A stretch of DNA of 64,000 nucleotides from Trichococcus shcherbakoviae (GTDB taxonomy: Bacteria > Bacillota > Bacilli > Lactobacillales > Aerococcaceae). How positions within the stretch are numbered: the first letter of the stretch is position 1; every line of letters begins with the position of its first letter. Of this stretch, positions 42,470-51,351 are shown piece by piece. Position numbers and translations under genes: made by a program. The stretch lies in NCBI RefSeq assembly GCF_963666195.1, contig NZ_OY762653.1:2220501-2284500 (forward strand), written 5' to 3'. A model generated the notes under the pieces. It did no database searches, was not told where the DNA came from, and saw only the letters and a list, made by a program, of their open reading frames with translations.

Positions 42470-42946
42470 ATGGGAAGAATTTCAGACATCACATTGACCA
42501 ATCAACCGGAGCAGCGCATCATTTCCATCAAAACGGAAACGACGCTAAAAAATATGCAGACGAAGATAGAGGAATGCCGCGAAAAAATCCTGACCTACCT
42601 GAATTTGTTGGAAGAACTGCCTGCAGGTCCCTGTTTCACGATCTATTACTCATTCACGAAGCAAAATGTCGAAATTGAAGTCGGCTATCCAATCGTAAAA
42701 ATGTTGCCTGAGCAGGATGATATCCGCATGTCCATCATTCCGGCGGGGAAACGGGTATCCTGTCTGAACATCGGCCCTTATAATGAAATCCCGAAACTTT
42801 ACCAGGAAATGGATAAGTGGTTGGAATTCCATGATTTCGAAACGAACGGCATCTCCTATGAAACCTACTACAACGGCGAAGGCTTCACGCCTCAGGAATA
42901 TTTGACCAAAATCGAATTGCCTATCCAAGAGGCAGATGAATCATAA
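42470..42946 (+). CDS. GyrI-like effector-binding domain protein (third copy)
   Basis: A 158-residue stand-alone effector-binding domain: PCFTIYYSFTKQNVEIEVGY, SIIPAGKRVSCLNIGPYNE and GISYETYYNGEGFTPQEYLT. It resembles the protein at 16974-17432 most, with the same PAGKxVSC core. No DNA-binding domain. GAGGGGGT precedes ATG by 9 bases. A terminator separates it from the MATE gene. Confidence 0.85.
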   Translation: MGRISDITLTNQPEQRIISIKTETTLKNMQTKIEECREKILTYLNLLEELPAGPCFTIYYSFTKQNVEIEVGYPIVKMLPEQDDIRMSIIPAGKRVSCLNIGPYNEIPKLYQEMDKWLEFHDFETNGISYETYYNGEGFTPQEYLTKIELPIQEADES

Positions 42947-42965
42947 AAAATTATAGCTACAAAAA

Positions 42966-42998
42966 GGCGAGCCGTCGAATAGACGGCTCCACTTTTTT
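42966..42998 (+). terminator. rho-independent terminator
   Basis: GAGCCGTC and GACGGCTC stem with T run. Confidence 0.85.
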
Positions 42999-43012
42999 GG
43001 AAAGGAAAAAAT

Positions 43013-44413
43013 ATGCAAAAAAACAAACAGCCAGCGATGGCGGAAAATAAGATGGGTGTCATGCCCGTCAACAAATTACTGATTTCCATGTCCGTACCAA
43101 TGATGATTTCCATGGTAGTTCAGGCTTTATACAATGTAGTGGACAGCATCTTTGTGGCCCAAATCAGTGAAAAAGCCCTGACTGCGGTATCCTTAGCCTT
43201 CCCGGTGCAGAACTTGATGATTGCTCTGGCGGTCGGGACCGGGGTCGGGATCAATGCGTTGGTTTCTAGACGCCTCGGGGAAAAGAATTACGCAGCCGCA
43301 AACAGCACTGCAGATAATGGGATTTTTCTGAATGCCATGCATTTTCTGCTGTTTTTGGCGTTAGGCCTGTTCTTCATCCCGCTTTATTTCTCCTTTCAGA
43401 CGAAGGATGCAGAAATCATCGCCTACGGGATCGATTACCTGCAAGTCATCTGTGTCTTTTCGATCGGAATATTTATGCAAGTCAGCATGGAACGCTTGTT
43501 GCAATCCACCGGCAGAACCTTGTTCACGATGGCGACCCAAGCGACAGGCGCAATCCTGAACATCATCCTCGATCCGATCTTCATTTTCGGCTGGTTCGGT
43601 GTTCCGGCGATGGGCACAAGAGGCGCTGCGATCGCAACCGTCATCGGACAGATAGTCGCGGCTTCGCTGGCGTTCTTTTTCAATGTTCGGTTCAATAAGG
43701 AAATCAGCTTATCGTTTAAAGGGTTCCGCCCGGATATGCATACGATCAAAAAAATCTATTCGATCGGCGGCCCTTCAATTCTGATGCAAGCTGTCGGATC
43801 CTTCCTGAACTTGAGCCTGAACAATATCCTGATCCGTTTCACACCGACTGCGACCGCTGTCTTCGGTGTCTACTTCAAGCTCCAAAGTTTCATCTTCATG
43901 CCGGTTTTCGGCTTGAACAACGGGATGGTTCCTATCATCGCCTACAACTATGGTGCCGATCAAAAAGAGCGGATCAAAGAGACCATCAGATTGTCAAAAA
44001 GATATGCGATGGCGATCATGTTCATCGGCGCTGCCATTTTCTTGCTGATGCCCGGCACACTTCTACAATTGTTCAACGCATCCGATGAAATGCTGGAGAT
44101 CGGTATCCCGGCTTTGCGGATCATCAGTCTCTGCTATGTTGCTGCAGGCTACAACATCGTTTCCGGTTCTGTGTTCCAGGCCTTCGGAAGAGGCGGTCTG
44201 AGCCTTTGGGTTTCCATGATCCGCCAGGTCGTGGTCTTGCTGCCGGCAGCTTATCTGCTTTCCTTGATGGGAAACGTTGCGTTTGTCTGGTGGGCATTTC
44301 CGATCGCGGAAGCCTTCGCCTTGGTCATGAGCATCTATTTCAATAAGAAAATCGACAAAGAAGTCATCGCGAACATCTATCCGCATACAATTGGGGACGC
44401 TGTTCCAGAATAA
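43013..44413 (+). CDS. MATE family efflux transporter
   Basis: A 466-residue 12-helix antiporter of the MATE/NorM-DinF type. LLISMSVPMMISMVVQALYN, SIFVAQISEKALTAVSLAFP and the second-half FGLNNGMVPIIAYNYGA segment are typical. It exports drugs or metabolites using Na+ or H+. GGAAAGG precedes ATG. It starts 14 bases after the previous terminator and appears to be a single gene. Confidence 0.93.
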   Translation: MQKNKQPAMAENKMGVMPVNKLLISMSVPMMISMVVQALYNVVDSIFVAQISEKALTAVSLAFPVQNLMIALAVGTGVGINALVSRRLGEKNYAAANSTADNGIFLNAMHFLLFLALGLFFIPLYFSFQTKDAEIIAYGIDYLQVICVFSIGIFMQVSMERLLQSTGRTLFTMATQATGAILNIILDPIFIFGWFGVPAMGTRGAAIATVIGQIVAASLAFFFNVRFNKEISLSFKGFRPDMHTIKKIYSIGGPSILMQAVGSFLNLSLNNILIRFTPTATAVFGVYFKLQSFIFMPVFGLNNGMVPIIAYNYGADQKERIKETIRLSKRYAMAIMFIGAAIFLLMPGTLLQLFNASDEMLEIGIPALRIISLCYVAAGYNIVSGSVFQAFGRGGLSLWVSMIRQVVVLLPAAYLLSLMGNVAFVWWAFPIAEAFALVMSIYFNKKIDKEVIANIYPHTIGDAVPE

Positions 44414-44424
44414 TCAGAAAAACG

Positions 44425-44467
44425 AAGTCTTGCAGAGCCGTATAATGGTTCTGCAAGGCTTTTTTTA
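44425..44467 (+). terminator. rho-independent terminator
   Basis: GTCTTGCAGAGCC and GGTTCTGCAAGGC form an imperfect stem with a T tail. Confidence 0.85.
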
Positions 44468-44587
44468 GTGGGTTCGCGTGAAGGTGTGTTTTCGCTTCCG
44501 GAAAAGTGTCCGGCTTTACTTTTAATCCCCGGAATCCTAAAATGAAGGAGACAGAAGGACGTTTATAACCAGAATGGAGGGGTTTCA

Positions 44588-45226
44588 GTGAAGATCGGAA
44601 TCATCGGAGCGACAGGCAGACAGGGCAGATTGATTTTGGAAGAAGCGCATGCTAGGGGACACGAGGTGACCGCCATCATCCGGAATCCCGCCAAGCTTGC
44701 AGACAAAGAAGTAGCCATCATGGAGCGGGATATTTTCGATGTGCAGGTGGAGGATCTGAAAGGATTCGATGTGATTGTGGATGCGTTCAATGCACCTGCG
44801 GGAATGGAGGAGGAGCATGTGACCTCACTACAGTCCCTGATCGATGAACTGGAGCACCTGCCGGAAACGCGTTTGATCGTTGTAGGCGGAGCCGGCAGCC
44901 TTTACGCGGATCCCGGAAAAACGATCCGGGTGATGGAAACGGCCAATTTTCCCGAGGCTTTCAAACCGACTGCCACGAACATGGCCAAGGCCCTCAGCAT
45001 ACTGAAGGAAAGCAAAGCCAATTGGACTTATCTTTCGCCATCCGCTTATTTTGACCCAAACGGCAACCGGACCGGGAAATACGCGGAAGGTGCAGAAACG
45101 CTGCTGCTGAACAGCGAGGGTGAAAGTTACATCAGTTACGCGGATTATGCGATCGCGCTGGTGGACGAGATCGAAAGACAACGACATCTGAGACAACGCT
45201 ACACAGTCGTCGGCGAAAGGCAGTAG
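44588..45226 (+). CDS. NAD(P)-binding atypical SDR (NmrA/YwnB-like)
   Basis: A 212-residue single Rossmann domain: IGIIGATGRQGRLILEEAHA carries the GxxGxxG loop of atypical SDRs, and DVIVDAFNAP, LIVVGGAGSLY and WTYLSPSAYFDPNG follow the YwnB/NmrA pattern. It lacks a clear YxxxK, so it may be a redox sensor or a reductase of unknown substrate. The start is GTG with GGAGGGGTTTCA upstream. Followed 46 bases on by a methyltransferase. Confidence 0.82.
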   Translation: MKIGIIGATGRQGRLILEEAHARGHEVTAIIRNPAKLADKEVAIMERDIFDVQVEDLKGFDVIVDAFNAPAGMEEEHVTSLQSLIDELEHLPETRLIVVGGAGSLYADPGKTIRVMETANFPEAFKPTATNMAKALSILKESKANWTYLSPSAYFDPNGNRTGKYAEGAETLLLNSEGESYISYADYAIALVDEIERQRHLRQRYTVVGERQ

Positions 45227-45272
45227 GTCCTTACGCTGACAGGCACGACAACGCAGATCAGGAGGGGAATTC

Positions 45273-46019
45273 ATGGAAACATTGGATTTGATCATCGATT
45301 TTCATAAAAGCAACCCGCGCCAAGGTCCCGGCAGCCAACAAAGCACCATCAAAGCGCTGCAGTTTCTGCCGCAATTGACCCCGCAAACGCAACTGCTGGA
45401 CGTCGGCTGCGGAACCGGCGCGCAGACGATGGTGCTGAGCGAACAGACGCCAGCCCATATCACAGCGGTCGACAGCAGCAAAGAATTTTTGAGCATACTC
45501 AAACACAAAGTCCTGCAAAAAGGCATCACGAACCGCTTGACTGTCAAGGAAATGGACATGGAACAGCTGGCTTTCGCTCCGGAATCATTGGACGTCATCT
45601 GGGCAGAAGGCGCCATCTACAACATCGGCTTTTCCAGAGGCATCCGTGAGTGGAGACCATTGCTGAAAAAAGACGGTTACTTGGTTGTTTCGGAAATTTC
45701 CTGGCTGACGCCGGAACGTCCGCAGATCGTGGACAAATATTGGACCGAAGTTTACCCGGAAATGGGGACGATTGCTGAAAAGACCGCCCAGATCGAGGAG
45801 GCCGGCTACATCCCGGTGGCTCATTTTGTCCTGCCCGAATCGGACTGGACGAGCCACTATTACCATTATTACGAGGCCAATGAAGCGGCATTCCTGGAGC
45901 GGCACAGCCACAGCGAGGATGCGAAAGCCTTGGTGGAGGAGAACCGCCAGGAAATGAAACATTTCGAAAAATACAGTGCGTACTACAACTACGTTTTCTA
46001 CATCATGCAGAAACGTTGA
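45273..46019 (+). CDS. class I SAM-dependent methyltransferase
   Basis: The 248 residues contain SAM motif I LLDVGCGTGAQTMVL, motif II HITAVDSS and the DVIWAEGAIYNIGF post-motif. It belongs to the methyltransferase-11/25 type; the substrate is not known. AGGAGGGGAATTC precedes ATG. Ends before a strong bidirectional terminator. Confidence 0.9.
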   Translation: METLDLIIDFHKSNPRQGPGSQQSTIKALQFLPQLTPQTQLLDVGCGTGAQTMVLSEQTPAHITAVDSSKEFLSILKHKVLQKGITNRLTVKEMDMEQLAFAPESLDVIWAEGAIYNIGFSRGIREWRPLLKKDGYLVVSEISWLTPERPQIVDKYWTEVYPEMGTIAEKTAQIEEAGYIPVAHFVLPESDWTSHYYHYYEANEAAFLERHSHSEDAKALVEENRQEMKHFEKYSAYYNYVFYIMQKR

Positions 46020-46033
46020 AAAAACTGGAAAAT

Positions 46034-46077
46034 AGAGGCGCCCGGTCCGTAGGATGGACAGGGCGCCTCTATTTTTT
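46034..46077. terminator. bidirectional terminator between convergent genes
   Basis: AGAGGCGCCC and GGGCGCCTCT arms, A/T runs at both sides. Confidence 0.88.
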
Positions 46078-46106
46078 TTAGGATACATTCTATTTTACAA
46101 TAAATT

Positions 46107-47282
46107 CTACTTGGTCAGGAATGTCTTATAGGTACGGTCAATGAAGGTGGCTCCGATCGGCGCGGTCAGGATGATCGCCAAGACGGCGACGCTCAAAATG
46201 ATGCTGCCGGCTTCGACTCCGGCAGCCAAAGGGATCGAACCGATAGCCGCTTGGACAGTGGCCTTCGGCGTATACGCCATCGCGGAGAAAATGCGTTCTT
46301 TTGCATTCAGTTTTGTGCCTGAAACCGCCAGGAAGACGGCCACCATCCGGAAAACTAATGCTGCGAAGATCAGGGCAACTGCCGCGAAACCGGCGCCACG
46401 CAAGGCTGTGATGTCGACAGCCGATCCTACCAAAACAAACAGGAAGATTTCCGCCGCGGACCAGATTTTGGAGAATTTGTTATTCAGACGTTTGGCCAAT
46501 TCCGGGCGTCTTTTCAATAAAGTGGCTCCGACAGCCATGACGCCGAGCAACCCAGAGAAGGGAATGAATTTTGCCAAGGAATCCTCAGCCGTCACCAACA
46601 GGAAACTGGCGCTCAGCACCAGCATGACTTTCATCGTGTCGCGGATGTGGAACGTCCTGAAGAGAAAAACGAGACCCAAGCCGATCAGCAGACCGCCAAG
46701 CATACCCAAGGCAATCGAAACTGGAACGGAAAGAAGCGTGATTGCCTGGAACCCGCTGCCGGTGTACATGCCCATGAACGAGGTGAACAGGACGATGACA
46801 TAGACATCATCTACGGATGCGCCAGCCAATATCATCTGCGGAATCCCTTTGGCCTTGCCGTAGCCGCTCTCGATCAGCATGATCATGCGCGGAACAACGA
46901 CAGCAGGCGAAACGGCCCCAAGGACGGCTCCGAGGATAGCAGCCTCCAATAAAGTGATGCCCAACAATTTCGGCGCCAACAGGATGACCGCCAGAATCTC
47001 GAAGGTCGCCGGCAAAAAGGTCATCAGGACAGCAGGACGGCCGATCTTTTTGAGATCGCCCAAATCCACCGTCAGACCGGCGCGCACGAGAATGACGATC
47101 AAGGCGATTTTTCGGATATCCGCGGAAATGGCCAGCAATTCCGGCGCCATCAGATCCATTGCGTAAGGCCCCAACAGAATACCGGTCAAAATCAAGCCCA
47201 ACAAGCCTGGCAGTTGGAGCCGGGTGAAGAGCGAACTGAGAAGAAAACCGAGGATGAGAATAAGCGCGATACTGTATATCAA
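46107..47282 (-). CDS. cation:proton antiporter (CPA1/NhaP-like)
   Basis: A 391-residue protein with about 12 helices. LPGLLGLILTGILLGPYAMD, ALIVILVRAGLTVDLGDLKK, GAVSPAVVVPRMI and the helix-5 LAGASVDDVYVIVLF (with the Asp-Asp pair that binds the cation) are typical of the NhaP/CPA1 group. It likely exchanges Na+ or K+ for H+. I choose the TTG at 47282, five bases after GGAGGTG, over the TTG at 47297 which overlaps that site. Converges on the methyltransferase gene. Confidence 0.88.
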   Translation of the reverse strand: MIYSIALILILGFLLSSLFTRLQLPGLLGLILTGILLGPYAMDLMAPELLAISADIRKIALIVILVRAGLTVDLGDLKKIGRPAVLMTFLPATFEILAVILLAPKLLGITLLEAAILGAVLGAVSPAVVVPRMIMLIESGYGKAKGIPQMILAGASVDDVYVIVLFTSFMGMYTGSGFQAITLLSVPVSIALGMLGGLLIGLGLVFLFRTFHIRDTMKVMLVLSASFLLVTAEDSLAKFIPFSGLLGVMAVGATLLKRRPELAKRLNNKFSKIWSAAEIFLFVLVGSAVDITALRGAGFAAVALIFAALVFRMVAVFLAVSGTKLNAKERIFSAMAYTPKATVQAAIGSIPLAAGVEAGSIILSVAVLAIILTAPIGATFIDRTYKTFLTK

Positions 47283-47578
47283 AAGCTGCACCTCCAAATT
47301 TTTCCACTAAAAAAAAGCAGACGACAAACTGCGCCTATTGCGCAGAAGTCATCAGCTTGTATAAGCGGTTTAAGCGATTTGCTAGGGGAGACATTCATTC
47401 CCTTGTTATAGATAGAATGATAGCATGTTTTCACGAGGCAGACAAGGGGAATCAGAAATCGCTTCCTTATTTTGGCGCTATTGCCACAGCGAATTACTCC
47501 GAGAAGGTGGACCTTGTCAAAATTGCGATAATTCTCTAAAAATGATAGGATGAAAGTAATCAAATTGCACGATTCAAG

Positions 47579-47622
47579 GCCGGGAACCAGTGACTGTGGG
47601 CTTGTGGAATTTCCCGTCCGGC
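47579..47622. repeat. hairpin upstream of the 47667 gene
   Basis: GGCCGGGAA (47579-47587) pairs with TTTCCCGTCCGGCC-like bases (to 47622), an imperfect inverted repeat. The rest of 47283-47666 shows AT-rich promoter-like sequence for the flanking divergent genes but no clear gene. Confidence 0.4.
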
Positions 47623-47666
47623 CCTTCCGATAAGTTTTTCCATCAGAAAAATATGAGGTGACGTGT

Positions 47667-48425
47667 GTGAACGAAGTGAACAGAGAGAAGATTGTGAGCG
47701 AACTGAAAAGCATTCCTGCATTGAAAGGCATCGTGGCGTACGGTGGTGGAGACAATATCACGGAATCAGCCATCTTGCTGTATCATGTCGCCGGAGGCTT
47801 GTCCAACCAAGAGCTGGAACATGTGATCCACCGATTGGATGATATCGAGGTGCCCATACATTACAAACTAAGAGAAATCGATTCTGTTGTGCATGCCATT
47901 TCTGATTGCCTTGACGGTAAGATTACGATCAAGTACGAGAGCGGCCACCCTTTCGGCGTTGTGAACAGCAGCTACGCGGCTGAAATCCATTATGGCCGAA
48001 TTCTCTGGGAAGCACCGGACCAGCTGGTTACGGCATTGAAGGGGAAGGTTTCAGCGCAGGGAGAGTATCCGGAAAGGCTGCGCCAAGCGACGATTGCTTA
48101 TTTCATGGAGGAGGCGACACTGGCGCTCGAAAATGGCCATAGTGCAGCTATGCAGGGGGGCATCCATTACGCCAGCGGTAGCTTCTTCCAAGCTGCCTGT
48201 TCCTGGGTTCAGGTCATCCATGCATTGAACCGGCAGTTCCTCTTGAGCGAAAAGGGCGGCGTGAAGCGCGCGAACCAGTTGCCGATCAGCCCGAAACAAT
48301 TCCGCGTGCGCGTGAACCAAGTTTACCGCTATTTCGCCGCGAACAATCCGACGCTGGCCTATTGCGAAATCGACATGCTTGAGCAGGAGATGGCTGTGTT
48401 GGTAAGAACTTATGCGGAAGCGTAG
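47667..48425 (+). CDS. protein of unknown function, possibly nucleotidyltransferase-like
   Basis: A 252-residue soluble protein. The first half (ALKGIVAYGGGDNITESAIL) has a weak similarity to the nucleotidyltransferase fold but lacks a clear GSxxxGxxSDxD motif, and the C-terminal helical part (YFMEEATLALENGHSAAMQG and ACSWVQVIHALNRQFLLSEK) resembles HEPN or KNTase-C bundles. So the enzyme part may be inactive. The start is GTG, five bases after GAGGTGA. I cannot assign a function. Confidence 0.6.
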   Translation: MNEVNREKIVSELKSIPALKGIVAYGGGDNITESAILLYHVAGGLSNQELEHVIHRLDDIEVPIHYKLREIDSVVHAISDCLDGKITIKYESGHPFGVVNSSYAAEIHYGRILWEAPDQLVTALKGKVSAQGEYPERLRQATIAYFMEEATLALENGHSAAMQGGIHYASGSFFQAACSWVQVIHALNRQFLLSEKGGVKRANQLPISPKQFRVRVNQVYRYFAANNPTLAYCEIDMLEQEMAVLVRTYAEA

Positions 48426-48600
48426 ATTCGAAAAAATGTTTGCTTGAAATCAGACGAACGCATCATCAGAGTGAGTAACCGAACAGTCGTCTTGAACGGC
48501 TGTTTTTTTTGTAATCAGTCCTTGATTTTTGTGAAATCGCTTTCTGAGTGCTAGGCTTAAGGAGAATGAACCAGATCCATTCAAAAAGGGGATAACCAAC

Positions 48601-49266
48601 ATGGAAATTTCAAGAATGACCGTAAAGGGTAAAGGATTCGCCAGCGCGCCACCTGACACAATCGCCATTTCACTGCAGTTGGAGGACATCAAGGACACGT
48701 ACGAATTGGCGATGCAGCATGCCGCTTTGGCGCTTGAGCAAGTCCGGGAAACGTTGTTGCCGCTCGGGTTCCCTAAGAAGGAAATACGTTCCACACATTT
48801 CTCGATCGATAGCGCGTATGAACACAGAAATGATTTCCGCGGCGAAAACAAGCGCTATTTCCTCGGCTACCGCTACCGGAACGACTTGAAAATCACCTTC
48901 GGAAATGACAGCAAGCGGCTTGGAGAAATTCTATTGGCTCTTTCGCTCTGCGAAGCGGATCCGGAATTTTCGGTCTATTTTTTCCTGAAGGATCGGCATG
49001 CGGTCGAGCACGCCTTGCTGGAGGATGCCGTGCGTGATGCCAAGGATAAGGCGCAGATATTGGCTGCTGCGGGCGGTGTCATGATCGGAAAAATCCTGTC
49101 GATCGATTACGATTGGGGCGAAATTGAAGTGCGCTCCCGCGTCTATGCGGCTTCATCGAAGATGGCCTACGACAGCGCCCCGATGATCGATCTGGAGCCT
49201 GAAGACATCAGCAACAGCGATACCGTGACTGTCGTGTGGGAAATCCTGAATCCACAAAAGGCCTAA
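48601..49266 (+). CDS. SIMPL domain (DUF541) protein
   Basis: The 221 residues match the SIMPL/DUF541 family: SRMTVKGKGFASAPPDTIAI at the start, RETLLPLGFPKKEIRSTHFSI, a YFLGYRYRNDLKIT strand and the final VTVVWEIL. Related proteins form cage-like multimers (BP26, outer-membrane type); this one has no signal peptide, so it may act inside. AAGGGGATAACCAAC precedes ATG. Confidence 0.85.
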   Translation: MEISRMTVKGKGFASAPPDTIAISLQLEDIKDTYELAMQHAALALEQVRETLLPLGFPKKEIRSTHFSIDSAYEHRNDFRGENKRYFLGYRYRNDLKITFGNDSKRLGEILLALSLCEADPEFSVYFFLKDRHAVEHALLEDAVRDAKDKAQILAAAGGVMIGKILSIDYDWGEIEVRSRVYAASSKMAYDSAPMIDLEPEDISNSDTVTVVWEILNPQKA

Positions 49267-49401
49267 AGGCATGTGTTTCGAAATCGAGTAGATATACTTG
49301 GCAAACCGAAGACTATCATAATATTTCCGCAATCAGCCAAAAAAATTCTGCAACATAACAGTACAGAAAAACGCCTTGATGGTTTATCCTATACAAAGCA
49401 A

Positions 49402-49462
49402 AGCGGGTTTCTTACAAAAATTCATAAAAACTTCGCATTTGATAAGTATACTGAAACCCGCT
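49402..49462. repeat. 10-bp inverted repeat around a -10 box
   Basis: AGCGGGTTTC (49402-49411) and GAAACCCGCT (49453-49462) are exact complements, 41 bases apart, with TATACT (49447-49452) inside. It lies just before the MurE-like gene and could be an operator or an attenuator. Confidence 0.45.
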
Positions 49463-49488
49463 AGAAACATCATTAAAGGAGTAATTCC

Positions 49489-50924
49489 ATGAAACTGAAA
49501 GAAATGCTGTCTGATTATCAGCTGGGAGAGCAGCCGAATTGGGATGGAGAACAAATAATCACCGGCATTACCGATAGTTCCAGGGACATCATGGAAGGAA
49601 TGATATTTGTCGCCATCGCTGGCTTTGAACAGGATGGGCATGATTATATCCCGCTTGCAATCGCAAAAGGTGCCGCTTTGATAGTCGGCGAACACGATTG
49701 CCCAGAGGCATTACCGATTCCTTATCTAACAGTCGCCAAGTGCTAGGACAATTGGCGGATAAATTTTATGATCATCCTTCGGGCAGGAAACGCGTCATCG
49801 GCATAACCGGCACAAACGGGAAGACGACGACCGCTTTTTTCCTCAAGCATCTGTTGGAGCAGCAAGGTTATGGCGTTTCCATGATCGGTACCATCTACAA
49901 TGAAATCAATGGGATCCAATACCCGACGCCCAACACGACACCGAATGCCGAAAAAGTACATGAGTTGATTGCGGCATCAAAGGATGACTTCATCGTTATC
50001 GAAGTCTCTTCGCACGGGCTGGTACAATACCGTCTGGAGGGCGTCGTTTTTGACTACGCCCTGTTCATGAACCTGCAGCACGACCATTTGGATTACCACA
50101 AAACGATGGAGGCTTATTTCGAAGCCAAAGCAACGTTGTTCGACAAGCTGAAGCCGGATGGGAAAGCGGTCGTCAATACCGATGACGCTTGGGGCTTGAA
50201 ACTGGCGCAGCGCTTGGTCACCAAGGGGACTGCGGTCATCACCGTGGGCCATCTGGAGGATGCCGTTATGTCCATCAAAAAAATGACGAACCAAGCGATC
50301 ACATTGGACATTTCGGGTATGGTGGTGACGCTGGATCCGCATATGCCCGGTGAACACAATCTTTACGATATCGCGATGGCAGGTGCTGTCATTCAGGATC
50401 TCGGCTATCCGTTGGCGGATGTTACGGAACAGATGCGCTCTTTTGCGGGTGTGCCGGGCCGTTACGAAATCGTCCATCTGAGAAATGGGGTCCACTGCAT
50501 CATCGATTATGCGCATACGCCGGAAGCGGTCAGTTCGATTCTGACATCGATGCATAAGGACGGCGCGGAGCGGATCACGCATATCTTCGGATTCCGCGGC
50601 AACCGGGATGCGACGAAGCGGGATGAAATGATTTCGGCTTCGACTGGTCAGAGTGGGCATGTGATCTTGACGACTGACGAGCTGAATAGCATTCCGGAAG
50701 AAACGATGAGGCAGGAATATGCCGAGTATCAGCAAAAATATACTGGAATCCATAAAATCGACGTCATGATGGACCGGACATTGGCCATCCAAAGAGCAGT
50801 GAATGAGGCTCGCGAAGGCGATTGGATTCTGGTGACCGGCAAAGGCCACGAGAAATATAAGACCGCCTATGCTTTACCGGCTGCCTCCGACAAGGAAACA
50901 GCGCTGTATCTGAAAAATACATAA
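49489..50924 (+). pseudogene. MurE-like Mur ligase, frameshifted
   Basis: Mur ligases add an amino acid to UDP-MurNAc peptides using ATP. The first part (MKLKEMLSDYQLGEQPNWDG to PIPYLTVA) ends at a stop at 49746 after KC; the rest continues in another frame from about 49735 (SRQVLGQLADKFYDHPSGRK) to 50924 with P-loop GITGTNGKTTTAF, EVSSHGLVQYRLEG, HDHLDYHKTMEAYFEAKA and IIDYAHTPEAV. Expected is YLTVANSRQVLG: one copy of a 10-base repeat (AACAGTCGCC, remaining at 49728-49737) seems to be lost. The substrate motif reads TTDELNSIPEE where canonical MurE has DNPR, so this is likely a paralogue of MurE, not the housekeeping enzyme. GGAG lies before ATG. Confidence 0.8.
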
Positions 50925-50943
50925 AAAAGAGAATAGATGATAC

Positions 50944-50982
50944 CGAAAAACACTGCGTACAGGATGTTTTTCAGTTCTTTTT
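50944..50982 (+). terminator. probable terminator
   Basis: GAAAAACA and TGTTTTTC arms followed by a T-rich stretch. Confidence 0.5.
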
Positions 50983-51031
50983 GTTTGCGGATCTGGCATT
51001 TTTTGGGATCTAGGTCCGAACTGGAGCCGGA

Positions 51032-51115
51032 TTCCCGGTGAAGGCCGCCACGCCGGGAAACAGATGCGGATCTGAGGCCGAATTCCCGGTGAGGACCGCC
51101 ACACCGAGTAATCGC
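51032..51115. repeat. two CCGG-armed direct repeats
   Basis: TTCCCGGTGAAGGCCGCCAC (51032-51051) then GCCGGGAA, and again TTCCCGGTGAGGACCGCCAC (51083-51102) then ACCGAGTAA. The units differ by two bases in the first 20. Arms and purine-rich core resemble the hairpins near 26.1 and 61.8 kb. Confidence 0.65.
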
Positions 51116-51178
51116 AACAGATCCCTAGCAAGCAGGAAGCACCATGGCAAGCATGAGTAAATACTTCGACAGAATTTA

Positions 51179-51322
51179 TTATTCTGGGTGTTCGGTCTTG
51201 CCTAGGACTTTCTTGATTCGGAGGTAGGATGCGGTGAGTTGACCGTACTGGACGGAATCGATATAGTAGTGGAACAAGGGCAAGTCTCCGGAGACGTTTT
51301 CCGGTGGCCAGCCCGCAACAGG
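51179..51322 (-). pseudogene. possible C-terminal gene remnant
   Basis: A minus-strand frame reads SGDLPLFHYYIDSVQYGQLT and then ASYLRIKKVLGKTEHPE before TAA. Its composition looks like a real protein tail, while further upstream it runs into the antisense of the M20 gene, so only about 45 codons would survive. I do not recognise the family. Confidence 0.3.
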
Positions 51323-51351
51323 ATAGCACTGAAAAAAGGGAGAATGATACC

